A stretch of DNA of 64,000 bases from Limnephilus marmoratus (lineage: Eukaryota; Arthropoda; Insecta; Trichoptera; Limnephilidae): positions 29,554,465 through 29,618,464 of the forward strand of contig OU862924.1 of assembly GCA_917880885.1 (NCBI GenBank), given 5' to 3'. Made by a program: the position numbers and the translations under genes. The notes under the pieces were generated by a model. It worked only from the letters and a program-made list of their open reading frames with translations. It was not told where the DNA came from and ran no database searches. This document shows, piece after piece, positions 32,800 through 45,155 of the stretch. The stretch's first letter is position 1. The number at the start of each line of letters is the position of its first letter.

Positions 32800-33935
32800 G
32801 ATTGGGTTGATCAAATAATGTGTTTTATCATTAAAAATTTCTTTAAGGCGATCCAATAGTCCAGGAAAAATCGAAATCGGAAATCACGCCCCTTTATGGG
32901 AGGAGTTTAAAAATACTTGAGAAAAAGCTTTTGCAAAGGTTAGAAAGATATTTTAGATTTTTTTCACAGGTTGATTTCGTAAAGACCTGTAAAAGAACTA
33001 ATTTTTTACGCATTGTTCACTGTAATAAAACGAAAATTAAATTGATTTCACGAAACCAAGCGACGCGGAGCCTAACGTCTATTCCCCGCTACGGCCGGGG
33101 GAGGACTGACTGAAAATGGGTGTGGCGAGTCAGTAGTTCTTCGGTGGACGATATAAGGTTCACTTTGAAAAACCAAATTCTTCGACTAGCGGCCGTATTG
33201 TAAAATAACAATGCGAAAATGCATATTTTATTTTATTTTGTGAAGTTCGGGTGTAATTTTTTTTTTTTTGCGATTCTTATAAAAGAAACAACATTATACA
33301 ATAAAACCATATCCGAAAACGGGTTTATAAATAAGAGAGTTTTTTATAGACCTTATACATTATCCGTTAATACGCTTATTAAAAGACTTAAAAAACTTGA
33401 TCGATATTTTTAAGGGCCAAGCAGTATTTAATTGAATTATCTGTAATACTTCTAAGCGATCAAATTTTCAAAACAAAAATTCATGATTTTGTGTGACTTT
33501 GCATTATTTAGTATGGCTTCATCGTATGTATTAATTTCATAAATAAAATAGTTTAGAGCATTGTTGACTTCAGTTACTTTATAAATATAGATCCATTTTT
33601 TATTTTTAGATCATTAATAAAGTTTAATAATGTTAGATGACTATTTATTTTATGTTTTTTTATGCCGAGTTTGGAATGCTGATTGCAATGGTGTTTTGGC
33701 CAGTAATTATTTCACATGCATTTGAATTTATTATGTTTCTGGTATACACCCTATAACGTGCAACACAAGCTTGAGCTACCCTAGTTTTATTTTATTTTAT
33801 TTTTTTATTTTATTTATTTGTGTACAGAAAATTTACAACATTACAGATATTTTATCTAATTCATTGTAATAGTACCATTTTCACAGTGAGAATGTGGCGC
33901 CAAAAACCTTACAAACTCATTGAATTCAATCAAAC
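32800..33935. other. Non-coding AT-rich stretch
   Basis: No gene or recognisable repeat apart from simple A/T runs. Confidence 0.5.
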
Positions 33936-33994
33936 GTTCTGATAGTAAACGGATAGAGTAGATGTTACTTTCCGTTCCTTTCTTGTGCGTGAAG

Positions 33995-34440
33995 GGCTAT
34001 GATTTGTTGGTATGGTTTGATCTGCGAAAAAACCACTCGTTGAACGAAATATGGTTTGGCCATAAGTTTGGATCCATAAATGTAGCGAATTTTGATTCCG
34101 GGATCCCGCTACGGAATGAAGCGTACTCAGACCGAGACGGTAGTCTGGTAACGTCACACTTTAAAGCGTTGTCAGTATTGCGCAGGAATTTTTCAATGTC
34201 ATCGGTTGAGGTGCTGGCGTCGGATTGCCAAGCATGAATGTACTTTCAGCCTTTCGACGGCAACCAGACCGGTAGGTTCTTGAGCGGTACCTCGTCGAAT
34301 AGGACGTCTCTTACTCCTATGCGTCACTTTCTTCTAATCGCTGGTATTGTTGACTGGCGGCTCGGAGGTGGAGGAGGTATGCCCGGTGGTAGAGCGGTTA
34401 ACATTGGAGGAAGAGGTCGAGGCTTTGGGACCAATTGTTA
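33995..34440 (-). pseudogene. Transposon ORF1-like (nucleic-acid binding) protein remnant
   Basis: The minus strand reads a proline-rich stretch (LPPGIPPPPPSRQ), then after two in-frame stops DDIEKFLRNTDNALKCDVTR, SEYASFRSGIPESKFATFMD and PNLWPNHISFNEWFFR. The pattern 'Y-x-SF-(x)-P-(x)-W-P-(x)-F' is the C-terminal fold seen in ORF1-type proteins of several insect retroelements. No RT is attached. Decayed. Confidence 0.5.
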
Positions 34441-34837
34441 AGAAGAATTAATATTGGAAATAGTGATACTTTCCGCCACAGCACATAAACAGTCGTCACA
34501 CTGTCTACGCATTACTTCTCCTATTAATTGTATTTATATTAATGTCCCCAGTCAGCATGTATTGCGGGTAATCCTTAAATATTTTTAGTCTCTGCAATGA
34601 TATTATTCAGGAATGCTTGGATGCCATTAAACGATTGTTAATTGTAGATAGAAAGCTAGGATACGAAAATTCTCATTTATGCTGGTTTTTAAATACTTTA
34701 ATTTATTTTTCTTGTCATTTCCGATATCAAAATTAGATTAAATTTTTACCACCTTAAGCTCAAAAGGCCCAGCCTAATGAGGTGGTTTATTCCAAAAAAG
34801 AGAAATTGTAACTTACTAACTAACCAACTAACCATCA

Positions 34838-34935
34838 CGCCGTTTCCCGCAGGGGTAGGCAGAGAGGACGGACCGTCAAACAACTCGGTTTTGGCACACA
34901 CTCCTTGCTCCGTTCTCATTTATACATCATCTCAT
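34838..34935 (+). repeat. Dispersed repeat family D copy 1
   Basis: 'cgccgtttcccgcaggggtaggcagagaggacgga', 'aactcggttttggcacacactccttgctccg' and 'catacatcatctcat' recur at 38105-38220 with few changes. Similar sequences are widespread in insect, notably lepidopteran, genomes as I recall; I could not check. Confidence 0.65.
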
Positions 34936-34939
34936 ACTT

Positions 34940-35970
34940 GTGACTATTTATGATAAGTTAATAAATAACAATAAAATAAGTATGTATATATAAGTTGATT
35001 GTCTAAAAATTCCAACACTTGCCAATAAGATACTGGTAGGGCGGTAGTTTGAGACTAGACATGTCATTTACGTACCATGATTTTTAAATAGGAGTATTGC
35101 ATGCTATTTTCCATAATTCGGAAAAAGTTCCGACCTTTAGAGATTGGTTGTGGACTGTGGACGTTCGAATATATGTTCAACACACTGAGTATTCATACTA
35201 GGAAATCGAAAACTGACAAGTTTTATACCATAAGTGTTCAGGATTGGTTATTTACAAAGGGGAGGAACTATTTTAAAGAATGCCTGAAGTCAAAAAATTA
35301 AGTGATTTTCCTTTATTATCATTATTTTTATTTTTTTTACATTAAAAAAATTATTTTTTTTGGTTTTATTTATATTTGGGTGACCTATTTTCAACATCTC
35401 CACAAGAAGAGTCATTCATTTATTTATTTACCTAACATGTAGTTATGTTCCTCTTTTATTTAAACGAAACACTAGCCTACAATAGAATGGTTTATTTATT
35501 ATTATATCAATATTTTGGCGGAATGTGATGATTTGGCGGTCCTGCCAGGATACTTACGTGGACTTCAAACACGTTTGCCAAAAGGATGGTCGGTATATTT
35601 AAATAAATAATATGATGAACGTTTGACTTGCATTTATTTACACAAAACCGACACAGGTTATTATTACATTTATCAGAAGGATTTAACATACGTAGAAGGC
35701 AGCGTGCAAATGCGACTCGACGACCGGGCCGTGGAAATAGAATGACAGGCAAGTTCACCGTGTTTCTAGTGCGGGGTTTCTAATGTTGCCCGTGCAACAA
35801 AACATTTAAATGGCTATTCAATTTGTACGCTGCCTTCCGCTACAATATTATCTACTTAATTGAGGAACCACTTAAAGAATTCGTTATTATATAAAAACAT
35901 TGTAGTCTATATTTTATCTACAATCTATATTTTAACCAATAACAATTCTTACATTTATATAATTATATAT
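34940..35970. other. Non-coding stretch
   Basis: An open frame of 66 codons at 35101-35301 has no recognisable domain. No splice-supported gene model could be made. Confidence 0.45.
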
Positions 35971-36211
35971 TTATAATTCGACTTCCATAATACGGGCATG
36001 TGCCTAGCGTGGTAGTCGAATCACCTGTAAAAATTCTTTAAAAAGTTAAAAATGATGAATAAGAAAATAAAAAAATAAAAAAAGAATTTAAAATGAATAA
36101 TTGTGCAATATTTTTCGGACTGCTCGCTCTGGCTGCTCTTAACATCCAGCTTAGCAAGAGAAGTAGCCACTTCATTTTATTGAATTTCCTTTTGATATTA
36201 GGATTTTTTTT

Positions 36212-36440
36212 TTTTAGATGAGCTCCACACAGGAGGCCCTGAGGAAAATAATTTCCCTCAGGGCCTATGTCATCTTTGGGGATGCCGTGTGGAGGGTTTT
36301 TTTTAGGGAAAGGAAGGGGTGGAGAGTTCTGGGAAGGAAAAGGGTTTAAGGGGTGGGTAGGAATCTGGGGTTCAGTGTGTCTTGGTCATCCGCCTCCAAG
36401 ACCTAGACAAACCTCACACCATGAACCCGGGCACCGATGG
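36212..36440 (-). repeat. Dispersed repeat family B, 3' half
   Basis: On the minus strand it ends in the family B hairpin ('ccctgagggaaattattttcctcaggg') and a poly-A tail (plus-strand poly-T at about 36207-36218), preceded by the 'ttcccagaactc' block. Confidence 0.8.
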
Positions 36441-36499
36441 ATTGTTTTCGACAATCTATGCATAGAAAAATAGTAATCTGTTCATAGAATCTCGACTTG

Positions 36500-36830
36500 G
36501 GGGCCGGATACGGGTACCATTGCACCGGGGTACTATTTATTGGATAACCAACACCTCGGTCAACCCAATTGGTGACTTAGCAGGGATGCCCAGGTTCATG
36601 GGATGAGGTTTGTCTAGATGCTGGCGGCGGATACGTTTGCCAACCTATTGCCCATTTTTCCTCAAAACGTTGATCGCCAGACCCCTACCCACCCCTCATA
36701 CCCTTTTCGTTCCGAGAATTTCCTCTCCTTTATTTCCTTAAAAACACCCTCCACACATACCCACAAAGTCCCCCCAAAGGTGACATAGACCACAGGTTTT
36801 TTTCCTCCGGGCCTGAGAATTGTTATTCAG
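36500..36830 (+). repeat. Dispersed repeat family B copy
   Basis: 'attggataaccaacacctcgg', 'ggtgacttagcagggatgcccaggttcatggg', 'ctacccacccctcataccc' and 'ggtgacatagaccacagg'. It lies head-to-head with the preceding minus-strand copy. Confidence 0.75.
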
Positions 36831-37019
36831 TTGATTTTTCGCGTACAATTTTAAACGGCCCGACATAAGAAACGCAAAGGGAGATTGAACGTACATATCT
36901 TAGTACAAGGAAGTTTTTTACTTTTACATTTGCTTCTATACAATTGTAAAAACCATCAATTTAAATTCGTGCTTTTTAAAAATACATTCTAATAAGCCTT
37001 CTCTTCTCTGTGTGCCGTA

Positions 37020-37750
37020 TCAAGTCCCCCCGACGTTGGCGATCGCTATTGAAAATTTCTCTCTGTCTTGCGCTGCCCGGAATAGCTCCTCTACACTTCT
37101 AATGCCGGTCCACTCTCGTATGTTACGCAGCCAAGACATTTGTCTCCTACCAGGCCCTTGGCGACCCTCTATCTTGCCTTTCAATATTAAATGGAGCAAG
37201 TGATACTTCTCCCCTCGAAGTATATGACCCAGATATGAAATTTTTCTGATTTTTATTAATGTAAGCAGTTCTCTATCTCTAGCCCGCCTGAGAATTTCTA
37301 TGTTGGTGATCATGTCGGTCCATGGGACCTTGAGCATTCTCCGGTGAAGCCACATTTCAAAAGCCTATAACCTGTTCATGATATTTACTTTCAAGGTCCA
37401 TGTTTCACATCCATAGAGCAAGACCGACCACACATAACATTTTAGCATTCTCTGCCTTAGTTTTAAGCTGATATTGTCATTGTAGAAGAGGGATTTCATT
37501 TCAATGAACGCAGTTCTAGCTGCTTCAATTCTGCATTTAACCTCTACATCTGGGTCAAGAGTCTCCGCGAGAATACTGCCGAGGTATCTAAATCTTTCCA
37601 CCTTTTCGACATTGCAAACATTTAATTTTATCACTGATTCCGAGTGATCTAGTCGTCCAAATGTCATCCATTTAGTTTTATTGGCGTTGATTGTTAGGCC
37701 CAGTTGCTCAACAGCATTATTAACAAGATTTAATAGGCCTAATAAGCCTA
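37020..37750 (-). pseudogene. RTE-like LINE reverse transcriptase C-terminal remnant
   Basis: The minus strand reads NANKTKWMTFGRLDHS, VERFRYLGSILAETLDPDVE, MLKCYVWSVLLYGCETWTL, then one TAG stop, then AFEMWLHRRMLKVPWTDMI, YLGHILRGEKYHLLHLILKG and QGPGRRQMSWLRNIREWTG. These are the C-terminal hallmarks of endonuclease-reverse transcriptases of RTE-related LINEs. The fragment is 5'-truncated at about 37750 and carries one stop, so it is dead but young-looking. Confidence 0.8.
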
Positions 37751-37889
37751 AAAAAATAAAGTATCATGGCAATAAAAAATGCCTTGATGTGCATAATCTC
37801 ACACTTTAAAAACCTCTTTTAGAATATGATTTTTTGTATAATATGGAAAAATAAAGTCTTTTGATTTTAATCGGTTTATAATAATATTC

Positions 37890-38100
37890 TAGTGCCTTCG
37901 ACCCAATCATTAAAGCACAAAAAACTATACATAAAAATAATTCTTAAACTTCCTCTTACTATCAGCACTTTCAACGTCGTGGACATAAAACAGCAACTAC
38001 GCAAGATCTATCTTAGTTAATTTACACAAAAACAACAAAACACTATACAAAGCAACACAAACGACCCAAATATCCTAGCCAAAAACAAAGAACTTCTCCA
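37890..38100 (+). pseudogene. LINE RT C-terminal remnant (same family as 10941-11842)
   Basis: Reads AFDPIIKAQKTIHK and, frameshifted, IILKLPLTISTFNVVDIKQQ and LRKIYL, parallel to ALDPVEKAQKTIMKIILKLSLT of the LINE at 10.9 kb. Short and broken. Confidence 0.6.
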
Positions 38101-38104
38101 CTAT

Positions 38105-38220
38105 CAAGCTGTTTCCGAAAGGGTAGGCAGAGAGGATGGACCGCCAAAAAACTCGGTCTTGGTACACACTCCTTGCTTCATTCACATTCATACATCGTCT
38201 CATAAACACCTTTATATTAT
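38105..38220 (+). repeat. Dispersed repeat family D copy 2
   Basis: 'gctgtttccgaaagggtaggcagagaggatggaccg' and 'ttggtacacactccttgcttcattcacattcatacatcgtctcata' match 34838-34935. Confidence 0.65.
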
Positions 38221-38520
38221 TCTGACTCTTGACATGAACCGACTCAATTATTCACTCGATCGTGCCATGTCTTCTTCAGGCGTCACCGAATTCTGCCATT
38301 GTCACTCGCGTAATGCTTTCTCCGTTCATTAACTATGCTTTTTGTTAGGTACCTTTAATTTATTTATTTATTTATATATAAATAAAATTTAAAACAACCT
38401 ACATTTTAATTAATAATTAAAGATTATTATTTATTATTATTCAATGTCATGTTTTTCCATCATTAAACAATGACATATAGTTTAGAAGCCGATTTTATAA
38501 AATTAATCACCTTTCGTGAT

Positions 38521-38780
38521 TTTTTTTATTACAGAGTCCCAATTGCTCCCAACCGTCTGGAGCCAGTGATACTCTGGCATCATCAATCGGAGTATGTTGT
38601 GATGCTGAAGTTTACGGGGAGGGCAAGGAGATGGGGAAGAGGAAGGTGGGGAAGTGCCTGACTATTCTATGCTTATGCCTGACTATTCTAGTGCCTGACT
38701 ATCTGGTCTCCAAACACGGCTAAAGCCATTTCAAGCAACGTTTTATTTCTAAATGGTCGTCTTACACCATGGGGACATTT
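38521..38780 (-). repeat. SINE family A copy
   Basis: 'agagtcccaattgctcccaaccgtctggagccagtga', 'ggtctccaaacacggctaaagccatttcaagcaacg' and 'ggtcgtcttacacca' follow family A; T-rich 38521-38533 is the tail. A ~20-bp segment 'gcctgactattcta' is triplicated around 38657-38705. Confidence 0.75.
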
Positions 38781-39127
38781 ACATTTTTTACTCCAAACAA
38801 TGTCAGGAATCACTGAGTAAAGTAAGTCAAGTACGTCCCTTAATACCTTGTATACTCTCTGACGTCATTTTACGATCTAAGGCCACATTCAATTACTTTA
38901 TAAATTATTTTTACTGTTTTCTTTTGTTCATATTTAACCGGGACATGCAATTACCAATGTCGAATTACATCCTTGATATTAAAAAAAAATATATCATAAC
39001 CGGGTAAGAATTAATGGCTATTATTGACTTAATATGTTATAGGTATATATTTTCATAGTTTTTGTTTTTTTATTTTTATCTTTCATATATATTTTTTTTA
39101 TCATATAAGCATAGAAGGTAGGAATAG

Positions 39128-39412
39128 GCAAAGTGCATATAGACATATAATTTCACATTATTTTTTATCTTTTTATACTTCTTTTTTTATCATTTTTATT
39201 ATCACATCATTTTTCATTCTTTTTATACTACTTTTTTTATCTTTTTATAATATTACATCTACTCTGATTCATATACCTTTTAATAAATATAAAATGCTAT
39301 TTACCTACCTCGGAACAGACTATGTCTAGTGAGGTGGGTAAAATAAAACTACATAAATAAATGAAAAAAAATAAACGCCCGGGTTGCCGGCACTGAAACT
39401 GAACTGAATAAT
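39128..39412 (+). repeat. Dispersed repeat family C copy 2
   Basis: Close match of 5827-6106 through the whole unit. Confidence 0.8.
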
Positions 39413-39689
39413 ATTTACGTCATTATAAAATAATTAAGATAAACCTGCTTTCATTAAAGGGGGAAAACCATAATTTTAACGAAGCCTAAAAAAATCTTCT
39501 ATACGTCGTCACTGGTCACTCAGCCGAGTAACCAATCAAACCCTTACCTCCGCCTCCGTAACTGGCAATTTTTAACTCCAAATAACAATATTACGTCCCT
39601 TAACACCCTGAATAAAGAATACAAGCTCCTGAAGAATATAAAAGTGAGAGATACGCGTGCATTCAAAACAAATATGTTAAAATTTATAG

Positions 39690-39850
39690 GTACTGCCGCC
39701 CCGAGAACTATTTATTGGATAACCAACACCTCTGCCATAGGTCACCCCAAGTGGTTCGCGACGTTTGGTGACTTGGCAGGGGTGCCCGGGTTCATGGGAT
39801 GAGAATTGTTCAAATCTTGGCGGCCGATGCGTCTGCCCGCTGATGTACAC
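39690..39850 (+). repeat. Dispersed repeat family B 5' part
   Basis: 'tattggataaccaacacctctgccataggtcaccccaagtggttcg', then 'ggtgacttggcaggggtgcccgggttcatggg'. The 3' half is missing; Cys-Pro gene 2 flank follows. Confidence 0.75.
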
Positions 39851-39854
39851 GCTG

Positions 39855-40186
39855 TCTACAATCAGCATTTACGCAAGACCGGGATAAAGCGAAGAAACAA
39901 AAAGGTCTTATTGTGATTAAAAACGCTTATTTTTGCAATGTTCGCAAAAGCACGTATGGCATATTCTCATAATTAGATTATGTCGGACTTCAGATTGTCT
40001 GAGCGTTTGGAATTTGCCTGATTTGCATTCTATCACATTTAGACGATAAATATTTTTAAACTGATAAGATGAGAATTCGTTGCCAGATGTCAGATATGGA
40101 GTAATCGAGGAGATCTTTCGGAGAAAAAGTATAAAAGGTGAAGATGGCCAACAATTACCAACAGATCAGTGAATAATATCCATACG
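39855..40186 (+). promoter_or_regulatory. Promoter of Cys-Pro repeat gene 2
   Basis: Aligns with promoter 3 over about 330 bp ('aatgttcgcaaaagcacgta', 'gagcgtttggaattt', 'ctatcacatttaga') and with promoter 1. GATAAG at 40063-40068, TATAAAA at 40130-40136, TCAGT at 40166-40170. The CACGT core in 'agcacgta' together with GATA sites recalls motifs known from silkmoth chorion promoters, an analogy only. Confidence 0.75.
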
Positions 40187-41685
40187 ATGGCTTCTCATAA
40201 GTTCAGTGTTTTTTTCCTGTACGCGTTTATTGCGTTAACCGCTCAGGTTAGATGATTCAAGTATTTAACAGCAAGAGGTTTTTTTGGTAATTTGGAAAAC
40301 GTTATAAATGTTTTTATTTGTTATTTTAGGGAGCACTTCCAGCTTGCATTCGGTGTCCTGACCAGTCGCCACCACCCACAGCCCTATGTCCACTATCTCC
40401 ATCTTGTTCAACCCCCTGTGCACAACCGTGCCCTTCATTTTCACCACCTCCATCACCACTGTGCCAACAATCCTGTGCGGCTCCACCAGCACCTTGTGCT
40501 GAGCCATGCCCGCCACCTCCGCCACCACCGCCACCATCGTGCCAACAACTCTGTGCTGCTCCACCATCCCCTTGCGCACAGCCATGCCCTCCACCTCCAC
40601 CACCACCTTGCACACAACCATGCCCGCCACCTCCACCACCACCTTGCGCACAGCCATGCCCGCCACCTCCACCACCACCTTGCGCACAGCCATGCCCGCC
40701 ACCTCCACCACCACCTTGCGCACAGCCATGCCCACCGCCTCCACCACCACCTTGCGCACAGCCATGCCAACCACCTCCACCACCACCTTGCGCACAGCCA
40801 TGCCCACCACCTCCACCACCACCTTGCGCACAGCCATGCCCACCACCTCCACCACCACCTTGCGCACAACCATGCCCACCACCTCCACCACCACCTTGCG
40901 CACAACCATGCCCACCACCTTCACCACCACCTTGCTCACAACCATGCCCACCACCTCCACCACCACCTTGCGCACAACCATGCCCACCATCTCCACCACC
41001 ACCTTGTGCACAGCCATGCTCACCACCTCCACCACCACCTTGCGTACAGCCATGCCCACCACCTCCACCACCACCTTGCGTACAACCATGCCCACCACCT
41101 TCACCACCACCTTGCTCACAACCATGCCCACCACCTCCACCACCACCTTGCGCACAGCCATGCCCACCACCTCCACCACCACCTTGCGTACAGCCATGCC
41201 CACCACCTCCACCACCACCTTGCTCACAGCCATGCCCACCACCTCCACCACCACCTTGCGCACAGCCTTGCCCTCCGCCTCCACCACCACCTTGCGTACA
41301 GCTATGCCCACCACCTCCACCACCACCTTGCGCACAGCCATGCCCACCACCTCCACCACCACCTTGCGTACAACCATGCCCACCACCTCCACCACCACCT
41401 TGCGTACAACCATGCCCACCACCTCCACCACCACCTTGCGCACAACCATGCCCACCACCTCCACCACCACCTTGCGCACAGCCATGCCCACCACCTCCAC
41501 CACCACCTTGCGCACAGCCATGCCCACCACCTCCACCACCACCTTGCGCACAGCCATGCCCACCACCTCCACAACCACCTTGCGCACAGCCATGCCCACC
41601 ACCTCCACCACCACCGTGCCAACAATCCTGTTCAGCTCCACCACCCCCACGTCCTTGTGGATCCAGCCCATGTTCTCAATGCTAA
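40187..41685 (+). CDS. Secreted Cys-Pro repeat protein 2 (471 aa)
   Basis: Exon 1 is 40187-40246 (MASHKFSVFFLYAFIALTAQ), intron 40247-40329 (GT...AG, phase 0), exon 2 40330-41685 starting GALPACIRCP and ending SPCSQC before TAA at 41683-41685. The frame is open throughout. N-terminal spacer modules CQQSCAAP and CQQLCAAP precede about 29 units of PCPPPPPPPCAQ; a last CQQSCSAP module precedes the tail. Unit variants (CVQ, CSQ, CTQ) show an internal 180-bp higher-order repeat: the 'ttcaccaccaccttgctcac' variant recurs at 40921 and 41101. AATAAA at 41878-41883. The other five frames over the array also stay open because the unit is 36 bp; the Cys-Pro frame is chosen because it alone joins in phase to the signal-peptide exon and is conserved in all three paralogues. 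Likely an extracellular, disulphide-rich structural protein; exact role unknown. Confidence 0.85.
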
Positions 41686-41959
41686 ACAGCTATTTTATCG
41701 CACTTATAAGTATTTCATTAACATATCATGTTCCCAAAGCAAATGATTTTAATGGAAGAGCAGTATTAATCGTGGGACACAAAATTGTTAGATGTAGCTA
41801 AAAAAAAAATATATATATATATGCGTTCGTATTTACCCTTTACTGTAAACTGAAAATGTACAAATATTTTGGTCGACAATAAATCAAATTGTTTCAAAGC
41901 CACATTAATCTATATTCATTTATCTAAACAGACAGAACAATTAGTCATAAATTATGATA

Positions 41960-42383
41960 AAACTATACTAACAGACAGAACAATTAGTCATAATAGACCT
42001 GATATAGTTGTACATGACAAAATTAAAAAAAAATAACTTATATCATTGATGTAGCTATTCCAAATTCCTGTAATATTCAAAAAACTGTTTCTGAAAAAAT
42101 TAGAAAATACACAGATTTAGGAAATGAGATTAAAAGAATTTGGCATTATCGGACTATAAAAATATTACCATTTGTTATTTCGGCCACTGGCATAATACCT
42201 AGAAATCTGATTCAAAATTTAAGCATATTAGATTTGTCAAAGAATTTGTATATAAAAATGCAAAAATCAGTCATTTTAAATACATGTAGGATTACAAAAG
42301 ATTTTTTAAATATTTATATTGAGGGATCAGTAGGATTTATAGGTTCAATTAGAAATGCCACAGAGCCGAACCCTCCGATATGA
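41960..42383 (+). pseudogene. LINE C-terminal endonuclease-like domain remnant
   Basis: Reads DKTILTDRTISHNRPDIVVHDK, then after a stop and frameshift YIIDVAIPNSCNIQKTVSEK, RKYTDLGNEIKRIWHY, VISATGIIPRNLIQNL and KMQKSVILNTCRITKDFLN, ending at TGA 42381-42383. The RPDI...IDVAIP pattern is the restriction-like nuclease type C-terminal domain of a widespread arthropod non-LTR element group. A 42-bp tandem duplication (41929-41993) lies at its start. No RT part is present. Confidence 0.65.
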
Positions 42384-42594
42384 AAATATCTGGAGTCGGT
42401 GAATTATATTCCCATTTGGTCTCTAGTAGGTTGACATGTTGTTCTTGTATTATTTTGTATTTATAATACTTATATAGTGCAATTGCATAGCGTGGGTTGA
42501 CTAGATGATCATTTGGGGAAGTGTGTGAAAGGGTTTAGTTTTTCCTGTGGGGAAAATTTAACCCGGACATTTAAATCTGGTGCAGATTATTAAG

Positions 42595-42780
42595 AGCAGT
42601 TTGGTCACACTATTTGAATATAAAAGTGATACTATTTGTTAATTTATTTTATCTTGTCAATAATGTACTTAACAGATAAGATGATAACATAAAATTACTA
42701 AGTAGAAATAACGACCGTCCAATAACGGTGCACAACAATATGTAAGCATAGAAAATAAGCTTGTGGACTATGATTTTAAT
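42595..42780 (+). repeat. Segmental-duplication flank of the Cys-Pro cluster
   Basis: 'agagcagtttggtcacactatt' recurs at about 55182 behind gene 3, and 'gataacataaaatta' with 'gtccaataacggtgcacaacaatatg' recurs in 31676-31800 and 60110-60200. It is 3' or intergenic sequence carried along in the gene duplications. Confidence 0.6.
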
Positions 42781-43128
42781 AGAAAAACGTGTTTCTTTTT
42801 TCTTTGTAAAACCAAAATACTGTCTACGTGATTGGCCTATATCTACGCTTTCTGCCGTCATAGGGAGATCGCGATCCACGCGTACTTTCAAAACGTTAAT
42901 GACGGTAGTTTATTTCACGAACCTAAATTATTTTTTGACGGGTTGATTTTTGATAAAAGTTCCCCACTTCAATCAGTGTGGTGCTGTACGCGAGGTTACT
43001 GAATAAATAGTATTTGTTTTCCAGAGTCTCACGTCTCACCATCCATGAAATTAACCGCTGAGTACAATCTGATCTGAAACTTTTAAAATCCCTTGCCAAA
43101 CTACTTTCGATCGATTATTATATATATA

Positions 43129-43598
43129 CTAGCTGGTACCCGGCATGCGTTGCTACGCCATTTAATAAAGAAATTGTTTCTCCCTGCGTGTCCTTTCCTA
43201 TTCGTCCAGTCCTCCTTCCGCCTCCCCTCCCTATCCCGCGTCCCATTTTGCTCTCCCTTTCCCAATCCACCCCCTCCACCTTCCCTCTTCCCACTCCACT
43301 CCCCCTCTCTTCCCCCCCGGAGTTCTCCTCCCCCCTACCTGAGGTCCCCTCCCCCCTCCCCCCATCCGTAGTCCCGGTACTAATTAATTTCCGGTACATT
43401 CAGTTTTCAAACAGCTCGCGTGCCATCTATTGCATTTTTTTATACAAATTTCGTAATGCCAGAGCTCACCAGTAGCTATATACAAACCTTGTCCTGACAA
43501 TAACGAACACAACAAAAAAAGTATTATCCAGTTTGGTGCAGTCGTTCGGAAGTTATGCGCGTACATACATTTTGGCGATTCATTTTTATTTATACAGA
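43129..43598 (-). mobile_element. Helitron-like non-autonomous element, copy 3
   Basis: Plus-strand A|CTAGCTGGTACCCGGCATG at the left and 'gcgattcatttttatttataca|ga' then t at the right: on the minus strand A|TC...CTAG|T, the canonical Helitron insertion signature. Contains the C/T-rich block and the 'gagctcaccagtagct' segment shared with copy 1. Confidence 0.75.
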
Positions 43599-43798
43599 TT
43601 CAGTTTTCAAACAGCTCGCGTGCCATCTATTGCATTTTTTTATACAAACTTCGTAATGCCAGAGCTCACCAGTAGCTTTATACAAACCTTGTCCTGACAA
43701 TAACGAACACAACAAAAAAAGTATTATCCAGTTTGGTGCAGTCGTTCGGAAGTTATGCGCGTACATAAATTTTGGCGATTCATTTTTATTTATACAGA
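43599..43798 (-). repeat. 200-bp tandem duplication of the Helitron-like 5' end
   Basis: Repeats 43399-43598 almost without change ('cagttttcaaacagctcgcgtgccatctattgc' onward to 'tttatacaga'). A second partial element end in direct tandem. Confidence 0.85.
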
Positions 43799-44394
43799 TT
43801 ATACAGATTAAGTGGGCATCGCGTTTGGGTCCCACCTAGGCGTTCCGTGTTCCTGATTTCCGTGATTCCTCGGCTGACTATGTCCTCCATCTAGACTCGA
43901 GCAACATTTTCGGCTCACTGTGGTGGTAGATGGAGATTTTCAAATATTGTCGTATTATTCGTAACCCGGAAATGTTTGTCTTTCTTAAAAAAAAAAAATT
44001 CATCGACATTCGTCATCGCTCGATGAATATAATAGTCCATACTCATTTATATTTCTATGTCCATACTTAAGGCGCCGCAACCGGGCTCAAAAGAAGAAAA
44101 GGAGAGATATGAAATGACGATTGTTAGAGGAGCGCGCTAGTATTTAAAGCGACAAAATCGATGCAAAATTGTGAAAATGTTTAATAAAACACGACTCGTT
44201 TAAAATAGAGCAAAAATCTCGTGGAAGGTATCTTAAGTAGCATATACAGAAACATTGTGAATTTTTTTTACAACTATAACTTGTAAAATAACTGAAACAA
44301 ACGTGTTTATAATAATTTTTGGAGCGTACTTTGCGATTTTTTTCTATCGAGGGAATTTTATATTATCTTCAAAAATAACATATATTTTTTCAAC

Positions 44395-44990
44395 AGCTTA
44401 AAAACTTCAAATGTTTATAGCCCAGTCAAGATGTACATCCGTGCTTGCAAAAAATCCGGTCATTCTGATTTTTTTATATGTTGTTACGACCTAAACCAGT
44501 AATAAAAAAAATTTTGCAATTTCGAAAGTGCTGTGCGAGCGGCGGTGGACCCAAAAAACCAAGAAATTTTCGGATTTTTTTTAGTTTTTGCTCAATATCT
44601 CAGTGAAGGAAGAGTCTGACTGGTAAAGTTAGTATGCATACTTTTAAAGTAGACTAAATTTGCTACAATTTGAAATCAAAGCGAGCTATATGCAGCCATT
44701 GGTTTCCAAGATACAGTTCTTCGAAAATAGGCCATTTTTTCCAAAAAGTGAAATTTTTTCGAAATGGTCACTTATTTTGTAAAATATTTTCTAAAACACG
44801 TATCCCACGTCAAATATTATGTGAAATAAAATTGTAGTAAATTTAATTAGCTTTCATTTAAAACTAGATTGATATCTGTAAACCTAACGGTTCTCTCAAT
44901 AACGCCAGATAACCAAAAACAGTCATAGGTGGGTTTTGGGGGGAAATTCTAATAAACTGTTCTCACGTCTTTTTATGGTTTTATTGTGCT
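44395..44990. repeat. Left inverted arm of the TTAA element
   Basis: Reverse complement of 49310-49890 with scattered substitutions; includes 'cccaaaaaaccaagaaattttcggattttt' and 'ggttctctcaataacgccagat'. The 44085-44390 segment outside it has no counterpart on the right, so the arms are asymmetric. Confidence 0.85.
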
Positions 44991-45155
44991 GTGAAGTAAT
45001 TCCATTAGTCATCGTGGGTTTATCCTAGGGTATTAATATAATTACGACCATTTAAAATTTCAAGTACCCATTAGTACCTATACCCATGAGTCATCATGGG
45101 TTTATTTTATGGCATAATTATCGACCAGTGTAACGACCTTAAGTCAAATTTAAAC

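Noticed and set aside
35101..35301. 66-codon ORF as a last exon of a receptor-like gene
   Set aside because: No family motif could be matched and no supporting upstream exon with consistent phase was found.
40265..41801. Same type of shadow frames over gene 2
   Set aside because: Repeat-unit artefact, as for gene 1; no signal exon, promoter or conserved ends for those frames.
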